A DNA stretch of 12,075 bases from an uncultured Bacilli bacterium (lineage in GTDB: Bacteria > Bacillota_I > Bacilli_A > RF39 > UBA660), in contig CALVUW010000020.1 of NCBI GenBank assembly GCA_944363695.1, positions 1-12,075 of the forward strand. Reading direction: 5' to 3'. Numbering within the stretch: the stretch's first letter is position 1; every line of letters starts with the position of its first letter. The position numbers were made by a program, and so were the translations under genes. The notes below the pieces were generated by a model that ran no database searches, had not been told where the DNA came from, and saw only the letters and a program-made list of their open reading frames with translations. Of the stretch, positions 1-5,199 are shown piece after piece.

Positions 1-12
1 TATGGGTCTATT

Positions 13-68
13 TTATTTCGAATATCCAAATCAAAATTTCATATTATTTCGAATATCAATTTCAAAAT
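13..68. repeat. Imperfect tandem repeat, period 31 bp
   Basis: The unit TTATTTCGAATATC followed by an AT-rich TCAAAAT tail occurs at 13-37 and again at 44-68. The core ATTTCGAATATC is identical in both copies (15-26 and 46-57). It overlaps the short minus-strand frame and would shift that frame. Confidence 0.6.
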
Positions 69-123
69 GAACACTTTCATTAAAACTATTAGTAATTTCA
101 TTAATAAGTGGTATAATATTCAT
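31..123 (-). pseudogene. Short or broken reading frame at the left edge
   Basis: An ATG at 123 on the minus strand has a plausible ribosome site (GCGAGG about ten bases upstream) and opens a 30-codon frame that ends in TGA at 31-33. The peptide is polar with no recognisable domain. It contains FEIDIRNN, and just past the stop a different frame reads DLDIRNKIDP up to the window edge. The two stretches come from an imperfect 31-bp tandem repeat. Because 31 is not a multiple of three, the duplication shifts the frame. I infer either a damaged gene running off the left edge or a non-coding stretch; its product is unknown. A minus-strand TATAAT at about 170 could serve as a -10 box. Confidence 0.25.
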
Positions 124-256
124 ACGGTTAAAACCTCGCTTTCTATTGTTTATCGTTAATTCAATTATAAAGCTTTTTTAGGTTTTTAACCGTTTTTTTA
201 TTTTGTAAAGGTTTCTTTCATAAATCTCCACACTTTGGAAACACTATCAACAATAG

Positions 257-283
257 AAAACGACTTGCCAAAAAGTCGTTTTT
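257..283. terminator. Hairpin with T-tract, possibly bidirectional
   Basis: A perfect 10-bp stem, AAAACGACTT (257-266) with AAGTCGTTTT (273-282), encloses a 6-base loop and ends in a short T-run. A/T tracts on both sides would allow termination from either direction. It could stop leftward transcripts before the broken left-edge frame. Its loop and right arm overlap the -35 box of the predicted antisense-RNA promoter, so hairpin and promoter use the same DNA. Confidence 0.55.
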
Positions 284-293
284 ATGTTATTAT
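265..293 (+). promoter_or_regulatory. Predicted promoter of the antisense (antitoxin) RNA
   Basis: TTGCCA (265-270) and TATTAT (288-293) are separated by exactly 17 bp. Each box matches the sigma-A consensus at five of six positions. Transcription would begin near 300-302, immediately before a 6-bp hairpin with an AAAA loop. No protein-coding start with a convincing ribosome site follows in this direction before the hairpin terminator at 378-410, so the product is inferred to be a small RNA. Confidence 0.55.
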
Positions 294-317
294 GTATATG
301 GATGAAGAAAACTTCAT

Positions 318-362
318 AAAATAAAAAGGAATACCTAATTTTGAAGCGTTAGGTACTATTCC
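318..362 (-). terminator. Terminator of the small toxin mRNA
   Basis: Read on the minus strand, GGAAT-AGT-ACCTAA pairs with TTAGGT-ATTCC (11 bp with a 3-base bulge) and is followed at once by TTTTTATTTT. This would end the toxin mRNA about 25-70 bases after its stop codon. The same DNA forms the second hairpin of the antisense RNA. Confidence 0.6.
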
Positions 363-377
363 AAATTTCTTTGTATT

Positions 378-410
378 AGTACCGACTTATGCAGTTGGTA
401 CTATTTTTAT
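378..410 (+). terminator. Terminator of the antisense RNA
   Basis: A 10-bp stem with one G-U pair, AGTACCGACT (378-387) and AGTTGGTACT (393-402), has a 5-base loop and is followed by ATTTTTATT. The minus strand lacks a T-run on the other side, so this hairpin should end only plus-strand transcripts. The toxin stop codon (387-389) lies at the foot of its loop. Confidence 0.6.
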
Positions 411-479
411 TAAAATGATTAATATCACAATAATAAGGAGTATTATGATAGTACAAAGATATTTCTCTGATTTTCTCAT
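387..479 (-). CDS. Small hydrophobic membrane peptide, candidate type I toxin
   Basis: This 30-codon gene begins at ATG 479 and ends with TAA at 387-389. The ribosome site AAGGAGGTGA, six bases upstream, is the best in the window. The peptide opens with a charged, basic stretch (MRKSEKYL), continues with about 17 almost unbroken Ile/Leu/Val residues (11-27, one Lys at 25), and ends with Pro-Thr-Ala. That is the shape of a single membrane helix, like the pore-forming or membrane-stressing toxins of type I systems (BsrE, BsrG, Fst, TisB are about 29-38 residues). It has its own promoter, an untranslated leader that can hide the ribosome site, a terminator and a convergent antisense RNA. No sequence homologue is recalled. 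Alternatives are a harmless small membrane protein or a chance frame in a mobile repeat, but the ribosome site and flanking signals make coding likely. Confidence 0.6.
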   Translation of the reverse strand: MRKSEKYLCTIIILLIIVILIILIKIVPTA

Positions 480-487
480 AATTTCAC

Positions 488-514
488 CTCCTTCCACTTT
501 TAAAAGTAAAGGAG
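488..514 (-). promoter_or_regulatory. Leader hairpin that can hide the toxin ribosome site
   Basis: In the minus-strand RNA, CUCCUU (from 514-509) is complementary to AAGGAG (493-488), the core of the toxin ribosome site. Between them lies the 12-base palindrome ACTTTTAAAAGT (496-507), which can extend the stem. Pairing would block ribosome entry, a feature known from several type I toxin mRNAs. The regulatory role is inferred from complementarity alone. Confidence 0.5.
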
Positions 515-549
515 AATAGTACCCAATCTAATTAAGTATTCCTAAATTG

Positions 550-578
550 ATTATAGCAAACATTTGTTCTTGAAACAA
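550..578 (-). promoter_or_regulatory. Toxin promoter with LexA-box-like operator
   Basis: On the minus strand the -35 box is TTGTTT (578-573), the spacer is 17 bp, and the -10 box is a perfect TATAAT (555-550) preceded by TGC, an extended -10. Transcription should start near 543, exactly where the inverted repeat begins. The spacer contains AGAACAAATGTTTG (570-557). The Bacillota LexA/DinR box is CGAACRNRYGTTYC; here the two outermost bases differ and all the constrained inner positions fit. A repressor bound there would cover both promoter boxes. The promoter call is strong; LexA control is a motif-based inference. Confidence 0.65.
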
Positions 579-657
579 TTATTTATACTAAATTTATGAC
601 AATTTAGAAAAATATTTCACTTTTCTTGATTCTGTTTTTCATGTTTGAGCTTATATA

Positions 658-685
658 TTGAATTTAACAAAAAAACTGATATAAT
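658..685 (+). promoter_or_regulatory. Promoter of the M3-like peptidase gene
   Basis: TTGAAT (658-663), a 16-bp spacer and a perfect TATAAT (680-685) precede the gene. The transcript would start near 692, leaving a leader of only about 14 bases that still includes the AGGGGG ribosome site. It is divergent from the toxin promoter, about 80 bp away. Confidence 0.65.
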
Positions 686-705
686 AGTTGAATCTAGGGG
701 GAATC

Positions 706-2202
706 ATGAAAACTATACAAGTGAATAATATTACATTACAATATAATGAGTCAATTGAGGATATAGAAAGAATTAACAAAATTATTGAATTAAATCCAAT
801 GTTATTTTCAGGTTATAAAGAAAAGACTATTTCTTTAGTTCCTATGAATTCGTCTACTAATGGCAATATAGTTTATGTTGATAATTTTGATCGCTTTTTT
901 GATGATCTTTTAAAAAGAACGTTAGATGACAATAATATAGCACTATCATTAACAGATTCTGTTTTACTACCAGCTTTATATATGAATTTGTTAGCTAAAC
1001 AAAGTACTGAAGAAAATGAAAAATTTATTATGCTAGACGATAGCGTTTCAGAAGATGTAATGTGGTTTTTAACAGCTTGCAAATATTTTGATTATAAAAC
1101 CCAATTCCATGAATTAGCACATTTTTTGAAGTATCGTAATGATTCGGAAAAAATATTTGCTTGGTTAGGACAAACACAACGCTTTAAGACATATAACTAT
1201 TTATTGGGAGTTGCCGCCAAATATTTACAGAAATATGATACTTCATTTTTTAATAAAATGGATGAAATTATTTTTGCAATGCGCCTAGAAAATATGAAAT
1301 TTGCCATTCATTCAGGAAAGATAGATCATGCCTTGGAAGCTATATCTTTTGAAGAATTTGAAACTATTTTTTGGGGCTTTTTACATCATATCAAGGCACC
1401 ACAGCCTTGGCAAGATATCTATGTAGATATAAGAGATAACAAAAAAGTGATATGGGAAGAAAGTAAAGATGGTTCAAATCATTCCCAAGTGTTTGTAGAT
1501 ACTGATGGTGTTAAAAAAATAAAAGTTACCACAGATGGTACGATAAAATTTTTTGTTTCATTTGTACATGAATTTATCCATTACGTAAATTGGAAAAATA
1601 ATGATTTGGCTATTTCTTTATCTGAATTTCCGTCCATTTATTATGAAAAAGTAGCAGCAGCTTATTTAGTCGGTCTTGGGTTTGAGGAAAACATTATTCA
1701 AAATATTGTTCAGGATAGAGCCGAGGGCAACTTTTTAATCTATAGCTTTTTAGTTGGACTTTTGGAAGATATTTATCATTATAGTAAAATGGGACCAATT
1801 ACAAGAGAAGAGAAAACGCAGCCATATGAGACAACTAAAAAAATAATAGGGGACTTAAATACTGAGTTAGAAAATCTTGATATGGTGGATAAACTATCTC
1901 TTGTAAATTTAGATTTTTTAACAAAATTAAATGCTGATTTTGGAGTTTTAGCTGATAAAGAATGTGATATGCGCATACTGCAGTTTGCCAAAGAAGGGTT
2001 ATCAGTATTAGATGGTTATCAATATTTAGTTGGTAATTTTTTAGCTAATAGTGTATTAGAAAAAGAAGATGATGATATTATTGCAGATAAAATGAATTAT
2101 CTAACGGATCATTTAGGTGACTTTACGATTGAAAGTGCTTCCGAATATTTAGGAATTGAAAACACTTTTGATACTACTTCAGTATCCAAAGTAAAAAAAT
2201 AA
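706..2202 (+). CDS. Putative cytosolic zinc metallopeptidase, M3-like
   Basis: The 498-residue product has no signal peptide or membrane segment. Residues 288-292 read HEFIH, an HExxH zinc motif inside a hydrophobic helix (FVSFVHEFIHYVNW). It is followed at 307-314 by E-F-P-S-I-Y-Y-E. In oligopeptidases of family M3 the third zinc ligand sits in an ExPSxxxE segment after the HExxH helix, so E307 is the likely third ligand. The spacing (19 residues from first His to Glu) is shorter than in thimet oligopeptidase. A second HELAH occurs at 135-139 but lacks a paired downstream Glu that I can identify. The start is taken at ATG 706 behind AGGGGG; an in-frame TTG at 688 lies upstream of the expected transcript start. 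The gene stands alone with its own promoter and terminator. Peptide substrates are unknown, and the N-terminal 270 residues are unrecognised. Confidence 0.6.
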   Translation: MKTIQVNNITLQYNESIEDIERINKIIELNPMLFSGYKEKTISLVPMNSSTNGNIVYVDNFDRFFDDLLKRTLDDNNIALSLTDSVLLPALYMNLLAKQSTEENEKFIMLDDSVSEDVMWFLTACKYFDYKTQFHELAHFLKYRNDSEKIFAWLGQTQRFKTYNYLLGVAAKYLQKYDTSFFNKMDEIIFAMRLENMKFAIHSGKIDHALEAISFEEFETIFWGFLHHIKAPQPWQDIYVDIRDNKKVIWEESKDGSNHSQVFVDTDGVKKIKVTTDGTIKFFVSFVHEFIHYVNWKNNDLAISLSEFPSIYYEKVAAAYLVGLGFEENIIQNIVQDRAEGNFLIYSFLVGLLEDIYHYSKMGPITREEKTQPYETTKKIIGDLNTELENLDMVDKLSLVNLDFLTKLNADFGVLADKECDMRILQFAKEGLSVLDGYQYLVGNFLANSVLEKEDDDIIADKMNYLTDHLGDFTIESASEYLGIENTFDTTSVSKVKK

Positions 2203-2205
2203 AAT

Positions 2206-2238
2206 AAAAGGCAGAGATCATGGCGAAATCTGTCTTTT
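2206..2238. terminator. Bidirectional terminator between convergent genes
   Basis: AAAAGGCAGA (2206-2215) pairs with TCTGTCTTTT (2229-2238) over 10 bp with one G-U pair around a 13-base loop. T-rich runs lie on both sides. It ends the peptidase gene from the left and, in reverse, the PF06541 gene that stops at 2244. Confidence 0.65.
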
Positions 2239-2243
2239 ATTTG

Positions 2244-2879
2244 TCAGTTAAAATATAAATATCGAAGGCCTAGTTTTTTATAAATCGTAGAGGCACGTGG
2301 TAAGGAGAATAGCCGTGCAAAAATTAAATTGTATAGTTCATCTATTAAAAATATGGCACATAGTGTATATGACATAATGAGAAATGCTTTCTTATTCATT
2401 TTTTTAGCTAAGTAAAAACAAAATGGAACAATAACATACATTAATAATAAACTACATAATCCAAATATTAAAACACTTCTTAGACAAACATAACCGTTAA
2501 TATTACCAAAACTTAGTATTTCCTTACTATAATCCCAACATTTTACTTGCATAATATGTTCCATAAACCATCCGGCAATATATTCTAGTATACCTGTTGA
2601 AATAGCACTTACTAAAAATACATAAAGAGGATTTTTTCGTTTTTTATATGTTAGGAAAAAGATTAAAATCGCTCCTATTGCATAAATGTTAATCCACGGT
2701 AAGAAATTACCACCACGCCAATACCATTCCTTCATACCACTATTAAAGTAATAAAATATAAATTCATAGATAAAGCCAAACATACCAGCCAGAACAATGA
2801 TCAAGCATAAAATTCCGATCATGGTACTTTTATCAAAAGAGGCGTCTTGCTCCAGATATTTTTTGTATTTTTCTTTCAT
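2244..2879 (-). CDS. PF06541 family polytopic membrane protein (putative ABC-transporter type IV)
   Basis: This 211-residue protein has about five hydrophobic segments, near residues 19-44, 60-77, 84-104, 131-157 and 164-187. Family hallmarks of PF06541/COG4905 are visible: an RGG (55-57) followed by a PW..IYAIGA helix, a T-x-x-x-E-Y in the third helix (Glu99-Tyr100), WDYS (115-118) and NINGYVCL (126-133). Despite the family label, members lack any ATPase and their function is not established. The start has an AGGAG site eight bases upstream. The gene lies 27 bp after the hydrolase gene on the same strand, so the two are probably co-transcribed. It ends in TGA. Confidence 0.75.
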   Translation of the reverse strand: MKEKYKKYLEQDASFDKSTMIGILCLIIVLAGMFGFIYEFIFYYFNSGMKEWYWRGGNFLPWINIYAIGAILIFFLTYKKRKNPLYVFLVSAISTGILEYIAGWFMEHIMQVKCWDYSKEILSFGNINGYVCLRSVLIFGLCSLLLMYVIVPFCFYLAKKMNKKAFLIMSYTLCAIFLIDELYNLIFARLFSLPRASTIYKKLGLRYLYFN

Positions 2880-2906
2880 ACTACGTACTCCTGTTTTATT
2901 GTTTTT

Positions 2907-3542
2907 CTAATAATATATCTTACAATCAATACTTTTCTTTAGATGCTCTTTAAAATAAATCGCATCATCTAAACTTCCTACGGCAAGCCCGTAATGGATT
3001 GGGATGGCTACTTTCGGATTTAGTGAATTTGCAAGGTTAGTCGCTTCTATTTTATCCATTGTATAAATACCCCCGACTGGTAAAAAGATGACGTCAGCTT
3101 TTATCGTTTTATTTTCTTCGATTATATCGGTATCACCTGGTATATAATACGTAATATTTTGTAATTTGATTAAATAACCAACATAGTCTGCTTCTTTTGG
3201 ATGAAAGTTCTTTTCAAGGTTATAAGCTGGAATTGTTTGGAAAGAAAGACTTTCTAATTGATACGTTTGATTGACTTTTACTTCTAGTAATGACCAATTT
3301 TGTGGTAGTTGTTTGATGATGCTGTTAGGGCCGATAATCGTTGTTGTTTCATTTCGGAGTTTATCAATTGCTTCTATATTAAAATGATCCCAGTGTGAGT
3401 GAGTAATAAAAATGTAGTTAGCATCATGTTTAGCTTCTTTTATATCATACGGATCAAAATAAATGACTAGTTCATCTTCTATTCTAATACTGCTTTGACA
3501 ATTTATTTCTATTGTATTTAAGATATCATTTATTGCTTTCAA
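2907..3542 (-). CDS. MBL-fold metallo-hydrolase (UPF0173/UlaG-like)
   Basis: The protein is about 211 residues from the chosen start and has the metallo-beta-lactamase motif HSHWDH (His48, His50, Asp52, His53). Further metal-site signatures are PGDTD (Asp137) and PIHYG (His183), with a conserved-looking NFHPKEADYVGYLI stretch between. This is the short single-domain layout of the UPF0173/UlaG-like group, which includes lactonases and nucleic-acid or phosphoester hydrolases; the substrate here is unknown. The longest frame begins at GTG 3557, but an AAGGTGG ribosome site lies inside that frame five bases before TTG 3542, so TTG 3542 is preferred. It is the first gene of a minus-strand pair with the PF06541 membrane protein. 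Confidence 0.82.
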   Translation of the reverse strand: MKAINDILNTIEINCQSSIRIEDELVIYFDPYDIKEAKHDANYIFITHSHWDHFNIEAIDKLRNETTTIIGPNSIIKQLPQNWSLLEVKVNQTYQLESLSFQTIPAYNLEKNFHPKEADYVGYLIKLQNITYYIPGDTDIIEENKTIKADVIFLPVGGIYTMDKIEATNLANSLNPKVAIPIHYGLAVGSLDDAIYFKEHLKKSIDCKIYY

Positions 3543-3568
3543 TTTTACCACCTTCACTTTATAATATT

Positions 3569-3597
3569 ATTATAACAATTTCTTATTGTCTTGGAAA
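3569..3597 (-). promoter_or_regulatory. Promoter of the MBL/PF06541 pair
   Basis: On the minus strand a perfect TATAAT (3574-3569) is preceded 17 bp upstream by TTTCCA (3597-3592), a four-of-six -35 match. Its -35 box overlaps that of the divergent deaminase promoter. Confidence 0.45.
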
Positions 3598-3618
3598 TGA
3601 CAAAATATTTGGTATAAT
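3591..3618 (+). promoter_or_regulatory. Promoter of the nucleoside deaminase gene
   Basis: TTGGAA (3591-3596), 16 bp, then TATAAT (3613-3618) with a preceding TGG forming an extended -10. The transcript would start about 20 bases before the start codon. Confidence 0.6.
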
Positions 3619-3645
3619 GGTTGTATAAAAAGAATGGGTGATAAT

Positions 3646-4101
3646 ATGAATATATATATGCAAGAGGCCATTAAAGAGGCTAAAAAATCTTTGGAAAGTG
3701 CTAGTGGTGGTCCTTTTGGATGCGTGATTGTAAAAGATCATAAAATTATTGGACGAGGTCATAATAAAGTGGTATCTTTAAATGATCCTACTTGTCATGG
3801 AGAAATAGTGGCTATTCGTGATGCTTGTCAAAATTTAAATACGCATGATTTAAGTGGTGCCGATCTATATACAACGGGACAACCTTGTCCGATGTGTTTA
3901 GGTGCTATTCTTTGGGCTAATATTCGTACTGTGTATTATGGATGTAATTTAGAAGATGCAGAAACGATTGGTTTTCGTGACAAATTATTCTATGAAATGA
4001 TGCAACATCAGGCGGATCAATTATTGCATGAATTAGATAGACAGTCCTGTTACAAATTGTATCAAGACTATCAAACGCTGGAGAATAAAGCGAAATATTA
4101 A
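3646..4101 (+). CDS. Nucleoside/guanine deaminase (cytidine deaminase-like fold)
   Basis: The 151-residue protein has the zinc-binding pair of the CDA/TadA superfamily: H51-G-E53 (family form HAE), supplying a zinc ligand and the proton-shuttling Glu, and P-C81-P-M-C84. The sequence GGPFGCVIVKDHKIIGRG near the N-terminus, the NDPTCHGEI context, and a long C-terminal region with IGFRDKLFYEMM resemble guanine deaminase (GuaD) more than tRNA adenosine deaminase TadA. It probably hydrolyses an amino group from a purine base or nucleoside in the cytosol. Start ATG 3646 is preferred over ATG 3634 because GGTGAT, complementary to the 16S tail, lies just before it. The gene is monocistronic in appearance and divergent from the MBL gene. 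Confidence 0.8.
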   Translation: MNIYMQEAIKEAKKSLESASGGPFGCVIVKDHKIIGRGHNKVVSLNDPTCHGEIVAIRDACQNLNTHDLSGADLYTTGQPCPMCLGAILWANIRTVYYGCNLEDAETIGFRDKLFYEMMQHQADQLLHELDRQSCYKLYQDYQTLENKAKY

Positions 4102-4139
4102 TCATAATGATGAAGAAAATCTGTTTAAAAAAATGGTAA

Positions 4140-4175
4140 ATAGTATACGATGTTTTTTCTTTTTTAATATACTAT
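4140..4175 (+). promoter_or_regulatory. Inverted repeat upstream of the cysteine synthase gene
   Basis: ATAGTATA (4140-4147) is the exact reverse complement of TATACTAT (4168-4175). The right arm contains a -10-like TATACT and lies about ten bases before the AAAGGAGG ribosome site. This may be an operator or part of the promoter. No T-box or S-box features are seen in the 88-bp gap. Confidence 0.35.
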
Positions 4176-4189
4176 AGAAAGGAGGAAAC

Positions 4190-5146
4190 ATGAATCAATC
4201 ATCACATTTGATTGGAAATACACCATTTATCAAGATTACTTATCAATATAAAAATGAAATACGCTATCTGTTTACTAAGTTAGAATATTTTAATCTAACG
4301 GGAAGCATCAAAGATAGAATGGCTGATTATATCATAAAGAAAGCTTATCAAGAGGGGACTTTGAAAGAAAGACAACCAATTATAGAAGCGACAAGTGGTA
4401 ATACTGGTATTTCTTTTGCGGCAATTGGTGCTTATTATCATCATCCGGTTCATATTTTTATGCCAGACTGGGTCAGTCAAGAGCGTATTAAAATTATGCA
4501 AATGTATGGAGCTGATGTACATCTAGTATCAAGAGCAGAGGGTGGCTTTCAAGAGGCTATTAAACGAGCTGATCAACTAGCCGAAGAAATAGATGGATTT
4601 CGCCCAGACCAATTTAATAATTTTGATAATATACAAGTTCATTATGAAACAACAGGAAAAGAGATCGCTGAACAATTAACAGATCTTGATGCTTTTGTTA
4701 GTGGTATTGGCACTGGTGGTACTCTAATGGGTGTGGGTAAACGTCTAAAAGAATATTTCCCGGCCATGAAGCTTATTGCTTTGGAACCAGATGATTTGCC
4801 ACTTTTAACTACGGGAAATGTTTCTGGAGATCATAAAATAGAAGGAATCGGAGATGATTTTATCCCCAGTATTGTGGATAAAACTAAAATCGATCAAGTA
4901 ATTTGCATTGATGATGAGGATGCTATTAATATGGCCCGTTTACTTGCTAGAGGGTTAGGCCTTAGTGTTGGTATTTCGAGTGGTGCTAATTTTCTGGCTG
5001 CTGTCTTAAGTGGTTATAAAACTGTTGCCACTGTTTTTCCTGATGATGGTAAAAAATATATTTCAACGGAATTAAGTCATGATATAGATCACAATGAAAA
5101 CTTTATTTCTAATCAAATTGTTTTACTGAATATGGAAGAGGTCTAG
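4190..5146 (+). CDS. cysK: PLP-dependent cysteine synthase family protein
   Basis: The 318-residue product is the usual length of O-acetylserine sulfhydrylase (fold type II PLP enzyme), which makes cysteine from O-acetylserine and sulfide. Visible motifs are the Schiff-base lysine K41 in NLTGSIKDR, the substrate loop TSGNTG (68-73), the phosphate-binding GTGGT (174-178), SSGAN (from 263) and FPDDGKKYISTE near the end. The lysine motif reads NLTGS rather than the more common NPGGS, a variant seen in some Firmicute paralogues. The exact donor substrate (O-acetylserine, O-phosphoserine or homocysteine-type) therefore cannot be fixed. Start ATG 4190 has a perfect AAAGGAGG site. No sulfur-metabolism gene is adjacent. 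The stop codon lies in the loop of the terminator hairpin. Confidence 0.85.
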   Translation: MNQSSHLIGNTPFIKITYQYKNEIRYLFTKLEYFNLTGSIKDRMADYIIKKAYQEGTLKERQPIIEATSGNTGISFAAIGAYYHHPVHIFMPDWVSQERIKIMQMYGADVHLVSRAEGGFQEAIKRADQLAEEIDGFRPDQFNNFDNIQVHYETTGKEIAEQLTDLDAFVSGIGTGGTLMGVGKRLKEYFPAMKLIALEPDDLPLLTTGNVSGDHKIEGIGDDFIPSIVDKTKIDQVICIDDEDAINMARLLARGLGLSVGISSGANFLAAVLSGYKTVATVFPDDGKKYISTELSHDIDHNENFISNQIVLLNMEEV

Positions 5147-5162
5147 ATGACTTCTTTTTTTT
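5136..5162 (+). terminator. Terminator overlapping the cysK stop codon
   Basis: AAGAGGTC (5136-5143) pairs with GACTTCTT (5149-5156), eight pairs with one G-U, around the loop TAGAT. A run of T residues follows. The TAG stop sits in the loop, so the last codons of the gene form the left arm. Confidence 0.65.
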
Positions 5163-5199
5163 GAATAAATAGGCTATAATATATCATGGATGTGATTTA

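Larger units (their letters stand above)
300..410 (+). ncRNA. Candidate antisense antitoxin RNA, about 110 nt
   Basis: The span from the predicted start near 300 to the T-tract at 404-408 would fold into three consecutive hairpins. The first is ATGAAG/CTTCAT (302-307 with 312-317) around an AAAA loop. The second is GGAAT-ACCTAA paired with TTAGGT-ACT-ATTCC (328-338 with 349-362). The third is the terminator stem AGTACCGACT/AGTTGGTACT (378-387 with 393-402) followed by ATTTTTATT. It is convergent with the small toxin gene and complementary to the last five sense codons, the stop and the terminator of that mRNA, roughly 90 nt. Architecture and role follow the known type I families fst/par and txpA/ratA; function here is inference. 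It carries TAGTACC (377-383), also present in the DNA opposite the toxin leader (517-523), a possible second contact point like the DRa/DRb repeats of par. Confidence 0.5.
327..543. repeat. Long-range inverted repeat enclosing the toxin gene
   Basis: Two inverted pairs flank the gene. AGGAATACCTAATT (327-340) is the reverse complement of 530-543 apart from one position that remains a G-U pair in the mRNA. GGTACTATTC (352-361) is the exact reverse complement of GAATAGTACC (514-523). In the toxin mRNA the first 14 bases and a second 10-base block of the leader could thus close on the 3' terminator region. The same layout could be the ends of a roughly 217-bp MITE-like element, but no target-site duplication is visible beside it. 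Confidence 0.6.

Noticed and set aside
1..33. TGA read as tryptophan (Mycoplasma code) to extend the left-edge frame
   Set aside because: Reading through TGA gives only a few more codons before TAA, and the PF06541 gene ends properly with TGA, so the standard code fits better.
445..519. Plus-strand 24-codon frame with AAGGAG four bases before its ATG, opposite the small hydrophobic peptide gene
   Set aside because: The predicted plus-strand RNA should terminate at 378-410, before this frame, and its AAGGAG is simply the complement of a CTCCTT codon pair in the peptide gene. The peptide is not hydrophobic and ends in the complement of the leader.
688..705. Upstream TTG start for the M3-like peptidase
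   Set aside because: It lies before the predicted transcript start, and the AGGGGG ribosome site falls inside the extra codons, pointing to ATG 706.
4102..4189. T-box or S-box riboswitch upstream of cysK
   Set aside because: The gap is only 88 bp and has a simple 8-bp inverted repeat but no T-box sequence, S-box core or terminator/antiterminator pair.
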